Below are positions 37,503 through 48,291 of a stretch of DNA of 64,000 nt, in pieces. The position numbers and the translations under genes are program-made. A model generated the notes under the pieces. That model was given only the letters and a program-made list of their open reading frames with translations, was not told where the DNA came from and did not search any database. Origin of the DNA: Archegozetes longisetosus. Its lineage: Eukaryota > Arthropoda > Arachnida > Sarcoptiformes > Trhypochthoniidae. The stretch covers positions 2,466,001 through 2,530,000 of the forward strand of contig JAEMBT020000008.1 in the NCBI GenBank assembly GCA_018873245.2, read 5' to 3'. Each line of letters starts with the position of its first letter. Positions within the stretch are counted from its first letter, which is position 1.

Positions 37503-37906
37503 CCCCAATTTAACGCAGATAAGCCGCACCCGCGGATAAGCCGCATTATTAAAAATAAATTCAATTTCATAATAAAATTCAACTCACAGATAAGTCGCAC
37601 TTTACTTATGATAAAACCAAAACAATTACACATTATTAACCTATATTAAGAGTAAACAAAAAGGTAAACTTTTACATTAGAAAAGTATTAGAAACATTTG
37701 AGACTGATTCTGATGAAGACTTTGACGGATTTTAATAAAAATTTTTAACATTGATTTCAATAAAACATTTGTAATTTTGATTTAAAAAGTCTTATTTTTG
37801 GTTTTCACCTATAAGTCGCACCCTCGTATAAACCGCAGTCACTATTTTCTTAAGATTTTCACTTTCTTCTTTGGATAAGACGCGGCCTATCTGCGCTAAA
37901 TTAGGG
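37503..37906. mobile_element. pogo/Tigger-type MITE
   Basis: A 404 bp element with TA on both sides (37501-37502, 37907-37908) and inverted ends CCCCAATTTAACGCAGATAA and CCCTAATTTAGCGCAGATAG. Internal GATAAGCCGCAC/ATAAGTCGCAC motifs recur near both ends, a pattern known from pogo-like elements. No ORF. Its flanks carry CTCAAATAAT units on both sides. Confidence 0.65.
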
Positions 37907-39247
37907 TATATACTCAAATAATTCGAACCCCAGTCTCTCAAATAATTTGAGTCTGTGATAATAAGTAAATAAAATCTTAATCATATTCAAATGTGTAAAA
38001 GAGGTCAGCCTTGGGTTTCTTTGTTCGCAAATTTATTTTTTAAATCGAAAATTAATTGGTTTTACATCTTTTTCATTGTTTTAAAAATAGCAAAATATTG
38101 ATAACGTTTAACAAGATTCATAAGTTAGGTTAGGTTCTATTGATTAAGTAGACTTCTGAAACATAGATCATCAGTAAATCTTTATATTTTTCAAGTCATT
38201 TGCTTTGAATTAAAAAAACTAAAAGAATAATTAATTGAGAAATGATTTTAAAAAAATTTTTGTCTCTAAAATAACTAATAAGTTATTTTCGCAGCAAATA
38301 CCGCGAAAATAGCTATAAATTATTTTCACGGCATTTGCCGTCAATATAGCCACTATCGTTAATATTACTATTACAGCTCCAATTACTATAATAATAGACA
38401 TGACAGAGAAATTTTTTTAGTATATTACTAGATAAGCCTATTCTTCGAATGGGTACAAATATTTATGTTTTAATTTCAATTAAAATAGTTTGACTCAATG
38501 TTTAAAATACTCTCGAGATATGTAAACTTTTTTAATTGTAATCATATCTCTCAATTTTTCCGTTCATATTTGAAGCTGTTACTGACTGACTGACTTAAAC
38601 TTTTTGCTTAGTGTATAGATTTATACATTTGTATTATATTATAATTAAGTGGAATAAGTCATTAAAAGTTAAAAAAGTCAATTAAAGTCATTTTTGATTT
38701 TACGACTTTTTAACATTAAAACTAACATGTCTTAAAAGTCAAACGCAATGCCTTTGTAATGAATGCAATACCGAGTTGAATATCACACTCACTTACGTGT
38801 AATATTTTGATTGGTTAACGCGTGTGATGCCAATGATGCGATTATTGCAACAAATCATATAAAACTCATTATTACTTTATTTTTAAATCATTTCAAATCA
38901 CAAAGTTTGAGAGAAAAGTTCGTGCATTTAATACAATTATATTATATAATCTCTGTTTGTACAGACCCTTTCAAATTTACACTACACAAACCAAATCTGT
39001 AAGTGTGGCAACTGTTGCGTTGAGATAAAGTTTATGATTTTAGAACATTGCTTTTGATAAATTTTCATTTAAATCAAATCAAATTTAATGCTACAATAAA
39101 AATAGAGAAATTTTTAAAATTTTATTGGTTATTAAAAAATAAATCCAGTTTTAAGTGTCATTTTATAAATTTAAATCAATGTTAAACAAATTGCGAATAG
39201 TTTTACTTTTATAATCATATTGTAAATTAAATTTTATATACTTGCAG

Positions 39248-40011
39248 AATACTGTGGCTCCTACGACCTTACCTCATGGCTAGCTCTTCGAATCATGGAT
39301 CTGATTCTACATTTGTGGAATGTGAAGAAAAAATTGATGAGAAAAATGAATCTGATCCTACATTTGAGAAATATAAAAAAGAAATTGATAAGAAAAATGA
39401 AGAAAGATACGCTGCTGTTCATTTGTGGAATTATGTGTCATTAGAATGTGTGGGACACATTTCCTTAACTTTGTCAGACAGAACACATATCAGTTTTTGG
39501 CCTAATTTTGAAAAATGTTCATGCTTAAAATTTATTTGCAATAAAAGAGGAGAATCCAAAAGTCTTATTCAAGATATGAAAGAAGAGAAAAGGATTCCTG
39601 ACGAAACACATTATATTCCTATTGCAAAATTAAGCGAAGAAAAAATCAAAAATTGGTGGAAGGATGAAAAATGAATGTTATAGTCTATTAAACCGGAATT
39701 GTGCGTATATGGTCATCGAAGCTTTGATGAAAGGCGAATTTCTAAAAAACCAAAAGCTTATTGAAAATTCTATAATGAATGAAAATTTCGTAGGACACCT
39801 GCGCCTTGGAGAAGGATCTAAAGGAGATGATCATGAACGTTCAAATGAACTTTTAAAAGAATACGAGAGAATAAGAGAATCTATAAAAAAAGAAGAGCCA
39901 AATTATCCTGAAAGCCACATACCAAAGCGTACATTCGATTGGATAAAGAAATGTAATGAATCATTATTTCCGAATATAAAAAGTTTAAATATAAACATTG
40001 GGAAATCTTAA
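39248..40011 (+). CDS. Possible permuted papain-fold protein, frame-broken
   Basis: Follows a clean acceptor (TATACTTGCAG at 39237-39247), so an upstream exon is likely; the first ATG is at 39276. The first frame has two copies of a ~17-residue repeat (ESDPTFEKYKKEIDKKNE type), then WNYVSLECVGHISLTLSD, THISFWPNF, a Cys-containing stretch, an IPDETHYIPI motif and IKNWW. The second frame, entered at the AAAAA run at 39667-39671, gives CYSLLNRNCAYMVIEALMKG and a charged C-terminus. A GH[IV]S histidine followed later by an NC cysteine is the order expected of circularly permuted NlpC/P60- or LRAT-like proteins, and GHxSLTxxDxxxISxWP resembles bacterial proteins. AATAAA signals at 40056 and 40072 follow the stop. 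Function unknown; the family assignment is inference. Confidence 0.55.
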
Positions 40012-41728
40012 TTTAGAACATTTAATATATCACGACTGTAGCACTTTACCACCAGAATAAAACTGTGTTCTAATAAAATGCTTTGACCGGGCATTGGATG
40101 CAAGCTCCATTGTTTATTATATAACTTTGTTTTACTCGTTTTAATTCTTTTATGTTTATTTATATTTCTTTCGAAAATATAAAGTATATTTTAAGAATGT
40201 AGAAGATAACACATTTATTGTTCTATTGATGACACAGTTTGTTTTTCTCTTTTTTAATTAATTAACTTTACTGCTGAATTTATGCCTTATCTCTTACGTA
40301 ATTCATAAAATTGCTTATATTGTGAATTTGCAATAGCTATCCCTCTCACCCAATAAAAACTATTTGGCAGTTCAAATATGCTCTTAAAGAATGTACAATT
40401 TATAATAAAATTGCTTTAAAAAAATCTTTAGGTAAAGTTATTTCTAACCAACATTTTATCAAAAACAATACAAGTGGTAACAAATTTTTTATCTATTTAT
40501 TTAAGTCAAACTAATTTTGTATCACTAGTCAGATTTTTACAGAGATAACCCAGTGTCAGCATATCAACCGTAATAAAATGACCTTCTCAAATTTTTTGTA
40601 AGCATGTATTAATGTATATTGATATATCTTATTTTAGGTATAAATAAGTGCTCCGGCGCTAAAATCAAGCGACTTTTTCACATTAAATTTGTTTGCTCAG
40701 TTGAATCGATAGCAACATTCTCAACTTTCAAGCAACCCTCCACCTCCCTAACCACCTGGTCGTAGGCGATCCAAAAAATATCTAAAAAGTTAAAATCTAT
40801 AAATCCCGGAATATTTTCAAGGTTTTGTTAAAAATTCAAGGGATCATCCCATCAGACACCGGTCACACAGACAGATCTCACATAAGTAAAACTCAAGATG
40901 TGGCCGATATAAAACATATATAAAACCTCTGCTTGTCTCTGAGTATAGCTTTAGCTAAACAATAAGTGTAACAACAGGATTGTGTTTCATGGAAATAAGG
41001 TTTGTACCAAATATCGAATATTCAATGATATTATGCTTTGGAATCAAATAGTCTGTAATACAATCAAAGTTAAGTTCAATATTAGTTCTTTTGAAGAGAA
41101 AGTGGTCGTCTCTTATATTAAAATCGTATTTTTGCATCAATACAGTCAATTCGAATGTATTTAAAGTAACGGGTGTTACATAAAATCTGCACTGAATTTA
41201 ATTTCAATTATCTAGAGTTTAATAAAAGTTAAATATATGAAAATTTTACTGTAAAAACTATATTATATATAAAATTATTTGCTATTAATGAGCTAAGGCA
41301 AAAGTGCATTCTTCTGCACATTTCCGGATACACTTTTGGACACTTAAAAATATTTTTGACATCATTTGGGTTAACTTTATTGACACAAAGCCTAATTATA
41401 TTTTCTAATTGTTTAGTGTTTTTCGCTTATTAATCATTGTTGTAAACGACCCACAAAGTTATCCGCAAAATTGTCCGACTGTCGGCATTGCGGAACATTT
41501 GTTTTAATTGCGATATTCGTATAAGAAAATTATACCATAGAAAGTAATGGTAAAAAAATTAATAAATGTTGTTTAATCACAATTTTGTAGTTTGAATCAT
41601 ATTTCGGTGACATTTCTTGGAGTATTTCTGATATTTCTTCATAAACATCTTTATTTTTTGTCAATAGTTTTATATGTTTGTTATCAATATTATGAATATT
41701 TTTTAACTGAATGAGTACCTTGTCATTA

Positions 41729-42043
41729 TATATGTGATCTTAAATGACATCATTATCAAAAATATTTATTTAACACATGTGTTTTGTTGTTATTCCATTC
41801 CAAATATTCTGAACTAGAATAAATATATTTGAATACAGCACTTCATTTTTTTGATTTATAATATTTTAACCATTTCTTATTTCGAAAGAATCTAAGATTT
41901 TAACCATTATACCGTAAATAAATGAGTTAATGTATTAATTATTATTTATCCATTTTTGATGGAACATAACATATATAGTCATATAAGATGCATTATCATC
42001 ATCATGAAATTTAATATTTTAAATGTTTTTGACATATATTTTG

Positions 42044-42078
<35 letters not shown>

Positions 42079-42101
42079 AGAAATCAAGAGATTATTGAGA
42101 A

Positions 42102-42136
<35 letters not shown>

Positions 42137-42789
42137 TAATAATAATAAACCTTTATCAAAATATATGTCAAAAACATTTAAAAATATTAAATTTCATGAT
42201 GATTTTAAACCAATTTTTGATAATGAAGGCATGCAAACATATAGTGATGAAGAACTAAAAAGTATGAAATATGGTAGAAAAGGTCCTACTTTTAAAAATA
42301 TAGAAAGAATAACTACTGTTAATGTTCCATCTCTTAAAAATGGAGCAGAAATTATTAATAAATAATAATTAATACATTAACTCATTTATTTTACGGTATA
42401 GAATGGTTAAGTATTGAAGGTATTTAAATCTTAGATTTAACTTTCCGAAATTATGATAACTTCATGTTTGTTTTTATATATAGAAATGGTTAAAATATTA
42501 AAAAGATCTATATAATCATATTGCAATTTCATGAGAAATATATTGTAATTTATTTACTTTAATTGCTTTAATGAAGTGCTGTTTTTATTCCAAAAATATA
42601 TTCCTATTCTAGTTCAGAATTTTTATATGTATTTGTATTTCTATTCCACTTCCAAGAACTGGAATAAGAATAGGAATTATTCTCTGGATAACGAGTGGGC
42701 AAAATCTAGACTAACTTTAACACATGAATATTGTTACTTAAAATAAATATTTTTTATTGAATGATATGTCATTTTAAAGATCACATATT
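41729..42789. mobile_element. Long fold-back element
   Basis: An imperfect palindrome of about 1.06 kb centred near 42085. The outer ends match (TATGTGATCTTAAATGACAT left; ATATGTGATCTTTAAAATGA on the reverse strand from the right). Middle blocks match too: TTCTGAACTAGAATA, GAAGTGCTGT, GGTTAAAATATT, TACATTAACTCATTTA. The inner 40-50 bp arms are almost exact (AAATGTTTTTGACATATATT). The loop holds TTA and AAT triplet runs. No transposase and no clear target duplication, so the superfamily is unassigned. Confidence 0.65.
42105..42365 (+). CDS. Short ORF with poly-Asn tract, unknown
   Basis: A continuous frame from an AAT triplet run (poly-Asn), then KPLSKYMSKTFKNIKFHDDF, FDNEGMQTYSDEELKSMKYG, and NVPSLKNGAEIINK with a stop. 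There is an in-frame stop just before the triplet run; the first ATG is 42165. Composition looks protein-like (balanced charge, few rare residues), yet it lies within the right arm and loop of the fold-back element, and part of it is the mirror of the left arm. It may be a captured or residual element protein, or chance. No domain recognised. Confidence 0.25.
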
Positions 42790-42952
42790 AGGCTATAATC
42801 TATATGATTTGTAATTAGTTTACAATTAATTTTGTGTTAATTATGGTTTATAAACCAAAGGTACTGCTTGAAAGGGTCGTCACATTTCAGTTAAAAAATA
42901 TTCAATAGCATTAATATTTTGATAGCAAAAACATATAAAACATTGACAAAAA

Positions 42953-43483
42953 TCATAATTGCCCTCTAAAAGTGGTAAGACATTGTTTATGGAAGAGAAA
43001 TATCAAGAAGTATTCCAAGAAATGTTGCAAGCTCCAAGCTCGATTGCAAATAAATTTAGTGATTTGTTTTTGTATGCATTCAATTCTTTTGCTTTGTTGT
43101 TCATTAGGAACCCAAATTATATAGCAATATTCAACTAATAGAAGAATATATACCTTATATAATTGAGTCAGAATATCAGGACTAGCAAAAACGCATAATC
43201 TTCTGAGTTTTATCCACTTTCTCATACAGGAGCTGTAGACATACTCAAAATGATCATTAAAAGTTAGACTATTATCAATACAAACTCCGAGATGTTTATG
43301 ATTTTGTTGTAAAGGTATAGATTGACCGTTAATTTGATAGAGGGGAAGTTCAACTAACTTCTTTAAGGAAAATGTCATATGTACAGATTTAGATGCATTA
43401 AGTTTCAATCGTTTTTCATCACTCCATTTCTGAACACCATCCAAATCAGTTTGAAGTAGCAAAGTATCTGATTTATCGGTTAA
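42953..43483 (-). pseudogene. Non-LTR retrotransposon (Jockey/CR1-type) reverse transcriptase fragment
   Basis: The minus-strand frame reads TLLLQTDLDGVQKWSDEKRL, KLNASKSVHMTFS, YQINGQSIPLQQNHKHLGVC and IDNSLTFNDH, then the ILTQLYKVYILLLVEYCYII thumb-like region. This is the C-terminal part of a LINE reverse transcriptase; the catalytic YADD block and the endonuclease are absent. Its 5' side stops at the TTAA boundary of the element at 43484, so the insertion or an earlier 5' truncation removed the rest. Confidence 0.75.
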
Positions 43484-44687
43484 CCGGGAAGTTTTGTGGC
43501 ATTCGACCATAAAATCGGGTGATGGTGCCATTCGATAGTACATTATGAGACGAGTCCAAAAAGGTCACCACCATCAGGCTCCGCCCACCCGATATCGAGC
43601 CACACCCATTTTTTATTTTAGACACTCCCACTGACTCCACCCACACAACATGGGCTGCAAAGGAAAGGCCTCAGTGAGTAGAGTCCATTGGTAAAGGTCG
43701 CATGATTATAGGATGCATACTTCCTGAGAAATTGACTAAAAACACTCCTATATTCTACGACCATATTGCAATAAATTGAGAATTGACATTGTTGACCAAG
43801 ATAAAAAGAAGTTTTCCGTAATTCCATAAAAAATCGGCCCATCAACCAATTTTGATCAAATTTGGTGTGAACCTTGAGGGTCACTAGTGAAGCAAATTGG
43901 CTGAAGAAATTTTCAAAAAGTGCTACGGGAAGCTGACAAAACCAAAAAATGTAAAATCTTTAAACGCTTATAACTCAAAAACGCGCAAACATAATTTAAT
44001 GAAACTTTGCATATTAAGAGATGGTAATCAAGAGTATTTAGCGATAGAGTGAAATTCACAATTAATTCTATATGAGAGAATAATTGAAGAATTCAAAAAC
44101 TTCAAATACTTATTCCAAAATGTTGCCACAAGGGTTCCGACCCGATCTCTTTTATTCTAACAGTAGCACACAATCTAGTATATAATTCCAAAAAGATTAG
44201 GTCGGAACTCTCTTTGCAATACATCGAAAATTGACATTGTTAAATTCGAGATGATTTATGTTGTAATTGTTTTAACATTTGTATATACATTGGTTGACAA
44301 AATGTTTTGTTAGATCATTCGGACTTTTTTTACATACAAAAAAAGTCAGATTAAACATTACCAAACTAGTGGCTTGTCTCAGGTTTGGTTAACAATGTCA
44401 ATTCTCGATTTATTGCAATATGGTCGTAGAATATAGGAGTGTTTTTAGTCAATTTCTTAGGAAGTATACATCCTATAATCATGCGACCTTTACCAATGGA
44501 CTCTACTCACTGAGGCCCATATTGTGGGGGTGGAGTCAGTGGGAGTGTCTAAAATAAAAAATGGGTGTGGCTCGATATCGGGTGGGCGGAGCCTCATGGT
44601 GGTGGCCATTTTGGACTCGTCTCATAATGTACTATCGAATAGCACCATCACCCGATTTTTATGGTCGATTGCCACAAAACTTCCCGG
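43484..44687. mobile_element. TTAA-target element with long inverted ends (piggyBac/Kolobok-type)
   Basis: A 1,204 bp non-autonomous element between TTAA duplications (43480-43483, 44688-44691). The ends start CCGGGAAGTTTTGTGGCA and CCGGGAAGTTTTGTGGCAAT, and the arms stay similar for about 310 bp, including GATGGTGC, TACATTATGAGACGAGTCC, GGCTCCGCCCACCCGATATC and TGGTCGTAGAATATAGGAGT. The interior is AT-rich with no transposase. TTAA targets are used by piggyBac and Kolobok families; which one is not decidable here. Confidence 0.8.
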
Positions 44688-44713
44688 TTAACCAAATTAT
44701 TTATTATTTATTT

Positions 44714-44714
<1 letters not shown>

Positions 44715-44789
<75 letters not shown>
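44715..44789. repeat. (AGT)25 microsatellite
   Basis: 25 uninterrupted AGT units lying between the TTAA element and the ISXO2-like transposase. The perfection suggests recent expansion. Confidence 0.95.
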
Positions 44790-44790
<1 letters not shown>

Positions 44791-44803
44791 ATTGTATAAT
44801 AAA

Positions 44804-46688
44804 ATGGTATTCCCCGAAGCGTTTTTAGAAATAGGCTTTACTGCACTTACTTTAATAAATGTTATGCTTACGTTTCCCTCAATTTTAGACGCAATTCAAT
44901 TTTGTCAAGATTTAGGCCTAATTCCCTCCCGCGACTTTTTGATAATTCATTGCCATAAGCAAATGCGCGCTGAATCACAAGAAACCTCAGGTTTTAAATT
45001 CCGATTTCGCTGCGCAAATAAATGTAAGTGTAGAGCCAGTCAGTCCCCATTAGAAAACACTTGGTTCGAAGGTTCACATTTAGATATTAGGCAAATCTTA
45101 TTACTTACATTTTGTTTTGTATCAGATGTCCCAGTAGGTTTAGCTAGTGAGCAAGCAGGTATTACCTTAAAATCTGTTATCCAATGGTACATACTTTGTA
45201 GAGAGATATGTGAGATTAGAATAGCAAACAATTTGCAAAATAAAATAAGGGGAAACAATTGAATTGTAGAAGTAGACGAGACACACTTTTTACCAGAAAA
45301 TATAACAAAGGAAAAGTTTTAAAATAACAACAGATTTGGTTATTTGGAGCCATTTGCAGAGAAACAAAAGAATCTGCTATTTTTAGAGTTCAGCATAGAG
45401 ATAGAGCGACGCTTATCCCTTTAATGCTTAAATTTATTGATAGCAATAGTACAATAGTAAGTGATAGCGCACGGGTTTACAAGAATTGTGAGCAGTTTGG
45501 TTTTAAGGCATACAAGGCTGTATGCCATAAAAGGTATTTTGTATGCCCATCGGATAGGTCGCTTCACACTAATAATATAGAGAAAATGGAGATCATCAAA
45601 AAGTCCGTCAAAAGTGTTCAAGGGAGGGGTTAGATAGATATTTAGCCGAACATTTATATAGAGAAAAATATTTTAAGGATGATTCCGGCAAAAAACTAAG
45701 CCCAGGTAAAAGGTTTGAGATTTTTTTAGGACATATTAAAGAGGTGTATCCAGGTCCCCGAAGGATAGGATTAACCTTCCCTGAAATTGATGATAGTGAC
45801 AGTAATCTCAGTAGCCCTATGAGTGGCGATAGCGCTGCAACCAGTATTTACGATTGGGAAGGAGTTTACCAACAGTTAAACCTTCAAGTAGCAAATAGAG
45901 CAAGGCAAATATTAAATTTCATTTCATTAGCTGAGGCATATAGTGATGTCGAAGTTTTGGAAAATAATTTCAATACACATCGCCCGGAAATTATAAACAT
46001 GGTAGGAATGTTGCGTAGCGCCAATCCCCAACCCTACCATGAGCATGAGGCTATAGTAGATAATACAGCGCGAAGAGAGTTGCACTCTGCTTTTCTTTCC
46101 CATTATTTGCCGGTGCTAACAACCCCAAACGGTGACTGTTTGTATAATGCTATTGCTATAAGTTTATTCGGCGATGAAGCCTTTGCTTCGATGATTAGGT
46201 TATGCACAATTTACATACTCTTTACTTATATGACTCCTTTAGAGATTGCAAGGCAAAATATAGGTTTTGAACATGATATTATTGATGTTATATTAGGAGC
46301 AGGTACTTCAAGAGAAATATTAGATATGGCAAAAGCTATTTATCGAAATAAAGTAGGCGGATTATATTGGGCTAATGAAATTACAAATGTAGCTACAGCT
46401 ATGTCTATAGGTAGACCTATCTTTATTTATAGCACATTTAGGAATTTTGTTAGTGGTGAATTTAGATATCCTCGAAATCTAACTTCAACTCAGCTAAATA
46501 GCCAATTTTTAGGTGGAATTTTAGTGACAGGGAATGCACTTTTTACAAACATGCCTCCAGTTAGAGTTATTTTACATCAGTATCATTATTCAGCTATACT
46601 TCCAATAGTTCCTAATCCACTACCATTTGTTCCTACAATGCCTAATAGTGTACAAGATTTCGAAATTCTTCCCGAGCATTGGTTATAG
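44804..46688 (+). pseudogene. ISXO2/IS1595-like (Merlin-type) transposase joined to OTU protease
   Basis: The N-terminal part (44804-45262) has a zinc-binding-like HCHK...CANKCKC motif, WFEGSHLDIRQILLLTFCFV and WYILCREICEIRIANN, all typical of ISXO2-like transposases. After a TGA (45260-45262) come EVDETHF (first catalytic Asp), a frame change and a TAA, then IWLFGAICRETKESAIFRVQ, IVSDSARVYKNCEQFGFKAY (second Asp) and HTNNIEKMEIIKKSVK (Asn/Glu block). A further frame change near 45625 leads to YLAEHLYREKYFKDD and FLGHIKEVYPGPRR. From 45630 the frame stays open without a stop to 46688, through an acidic linker into an OTU cysteine protease domain: TPNGDCLYNAIAISLFGDEA (catalytic Asp and Cys) and QYHYSAILPI (catalytic His). 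The transposase part is clearly dead; the OTU part keeps its triad. Confidence 0.8.
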
Positions 46689-46729
46689 TTTAATTTAGGT
46701 TAATGTTTAGTTTTAAATTTACTATTATT

Positions 46730-46995
46730 TGCTGCGATTGCGTGTGCCCTGCGGTAAGGTTTATCTTTTCAGATCAAATTCAGACGGGCGGCCTCTTCGT
46801 AACTTGGTCCGGAAGACTCTTGAATGGAATTTGGGAGGACTGTTTCGGCTGCCCGCCCCATGTATCAACGCTTTGACAATTTCGCAAGGCAAATGGGATG
46901 CGATGTCTGGCCAGGTGAACGCCCTGCATCCTTCGCAAGTGCTAAAAAGTGCTTGGCTGAGAGCCAGACCAGGTGAGTTAGGGGTAGTTTTGTAA
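46730..46995. other. GC-richer tract 3' of the OTU gene
   Basis: About half G+C, against roughly 30% in the surroundings. Both strands have open frames (one on each), neither with a motif I know. It may belong to the 3' part of the transposase-OTU element or to another inserted sequence. Confidence 0.35.
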
Positions 46996-47217
46996 TTTTC
47001 TGGCCGGAAAATTTTGGGATGGGTCAGAGGCAATACAATAAACATGAATGTTTGGAAATTTAAAAGTGTTATCGGTTTTTTCTGAACCTAGAATTTTCTG
47101 ATACCCGAAAATTTTCGGGCCTCTGCGGACCCGCGACCCCCCTAGTATTACTTCTCCTTCGAGTAGGTTCAGAATATATATGGTTTGATGTTTTGTTGGG
47201 CCCCTTAAACTATAGGC

Positions 47218-48115
47218 CTACCCAAGAATTTCCCAATCACGCCCTTCCAAATAATCAAGGACAACGCGGTGATAATGGGGGCGAGCATTGTCCATAAGGA
47301 TCACCGGGTGCTTTATATTGTGTTTAATGAGTTGTGGTCTGAGTTTCACAATCAGAAATCGTTTAAACCGATTTCCGTCTACAGTTTCTCCTTCACCCAG
47401 AATATCGTATGCAATGACCCTATAATTGTGTGTTGCAAGTATCATCATGACCTTCCAATCTCTTATCGTTTGACAGGGGTGTGATGGTCTAAGATTGGTA
47501 AAGTTTTTATAAAATTAGTTTATTTTCAAAAATTTCAAAAAATTTCCAATTTAATTTTTACCTTTACTCATGAGGCAAAGTTCATTCAGCTGCAGTTTTA
47601 GGATCCTTAGGGTCATACGATCTTGGCCATGTTTCGTCAATTGCAACGATTCTGTGTAATAGTCTAGAGTCTTGCTCATACTTCTTAAGGTTACGTTTAC
47701 AGGCATCCGCACGTGCTTTCATTTGGAGGCAGGTAAGGGTATGTGATACATACTTAGAGGCTACTTTTCTATATCCCAAATCTTGCAACATGCTTCATAC
47801 AGTGAACACACTGATACCCAAATTGTCGGATAAGTCATCTAAAGTACATGTCCTGCTTTGTGCCATTAGTTCCTGTAGCTTCTCTCGATTCTCTGGAGTA
47901 TCGGCAGTCACTGGATGACCTTATCTGGGTAAATCTTCAAATGATATTCTTTCACCAGAACGATATTCTTTGGCCAACTCTTCGACCCACCTAAGGGATA
48001 CGCCCGCCCGCCAAGTGCGGTTTTTAGTTCATGATGTATAACTCTTGCCTCTTTATCTAACAGAACTGATATCTTTATGAAAGCCCTCTGTTCTTGTACA
48101 GAAACACTCTCGAGG
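47218..48115 (-). pseudogene. mariner (DD34D) transposase pseudogene with an intron-like gap
   Basis: Minus strand: SVSVQEQRAFIKISVLLDKE, a frame change, then WVEELAKEYRSGERISFEDL, GHPVTADTPENREKLQELMA, LGYRKVASKYVSHTLT, RIVAIDETW (first Asp), YDPKDPKTAAE, a 79 bp GT-AG gap (47567-47489), DWKVMMILATHNYRVIAYDI and HPVILMDNARPH (second Asp), ending before the third Asp. Stops: TAA in LPR*GHP, TGA in FTV*SML, and TGA in AAE*TLPHE where mariners have Trp. Across the gap the frame continues exactly. It is a dead copy, truncated at 47218. Confidence 0.8.
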
Positions 48116-48291
48116 TTGGCCCACATTTGGACAAAAAGCCCAATTTTTAAAAAATATAACAAGGAGAAGGAATAAATACTCAGTTTTTTGCAGAGAAGCC
48201 ATGTTTGGACTAAGTATCAAAATCATATCATTAATACTTCAGAAGTTATCTGGTTGCTGAGAAAAGATAGCGCGAGAACTTAAAAAAAGAC

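Noticed and set aside
41956-42258. ORF with LLLLLLLL and IIIIIIII runs
   Set aside because: Low-complexity translation of TTA/AAT triplet runs in the palindrome loop.
43618-43884. Minus-strand ORF within the TTAA element
   Set aside because: Lies in the inverted arm, and the mirrored copy on the other side does not keep the frame.
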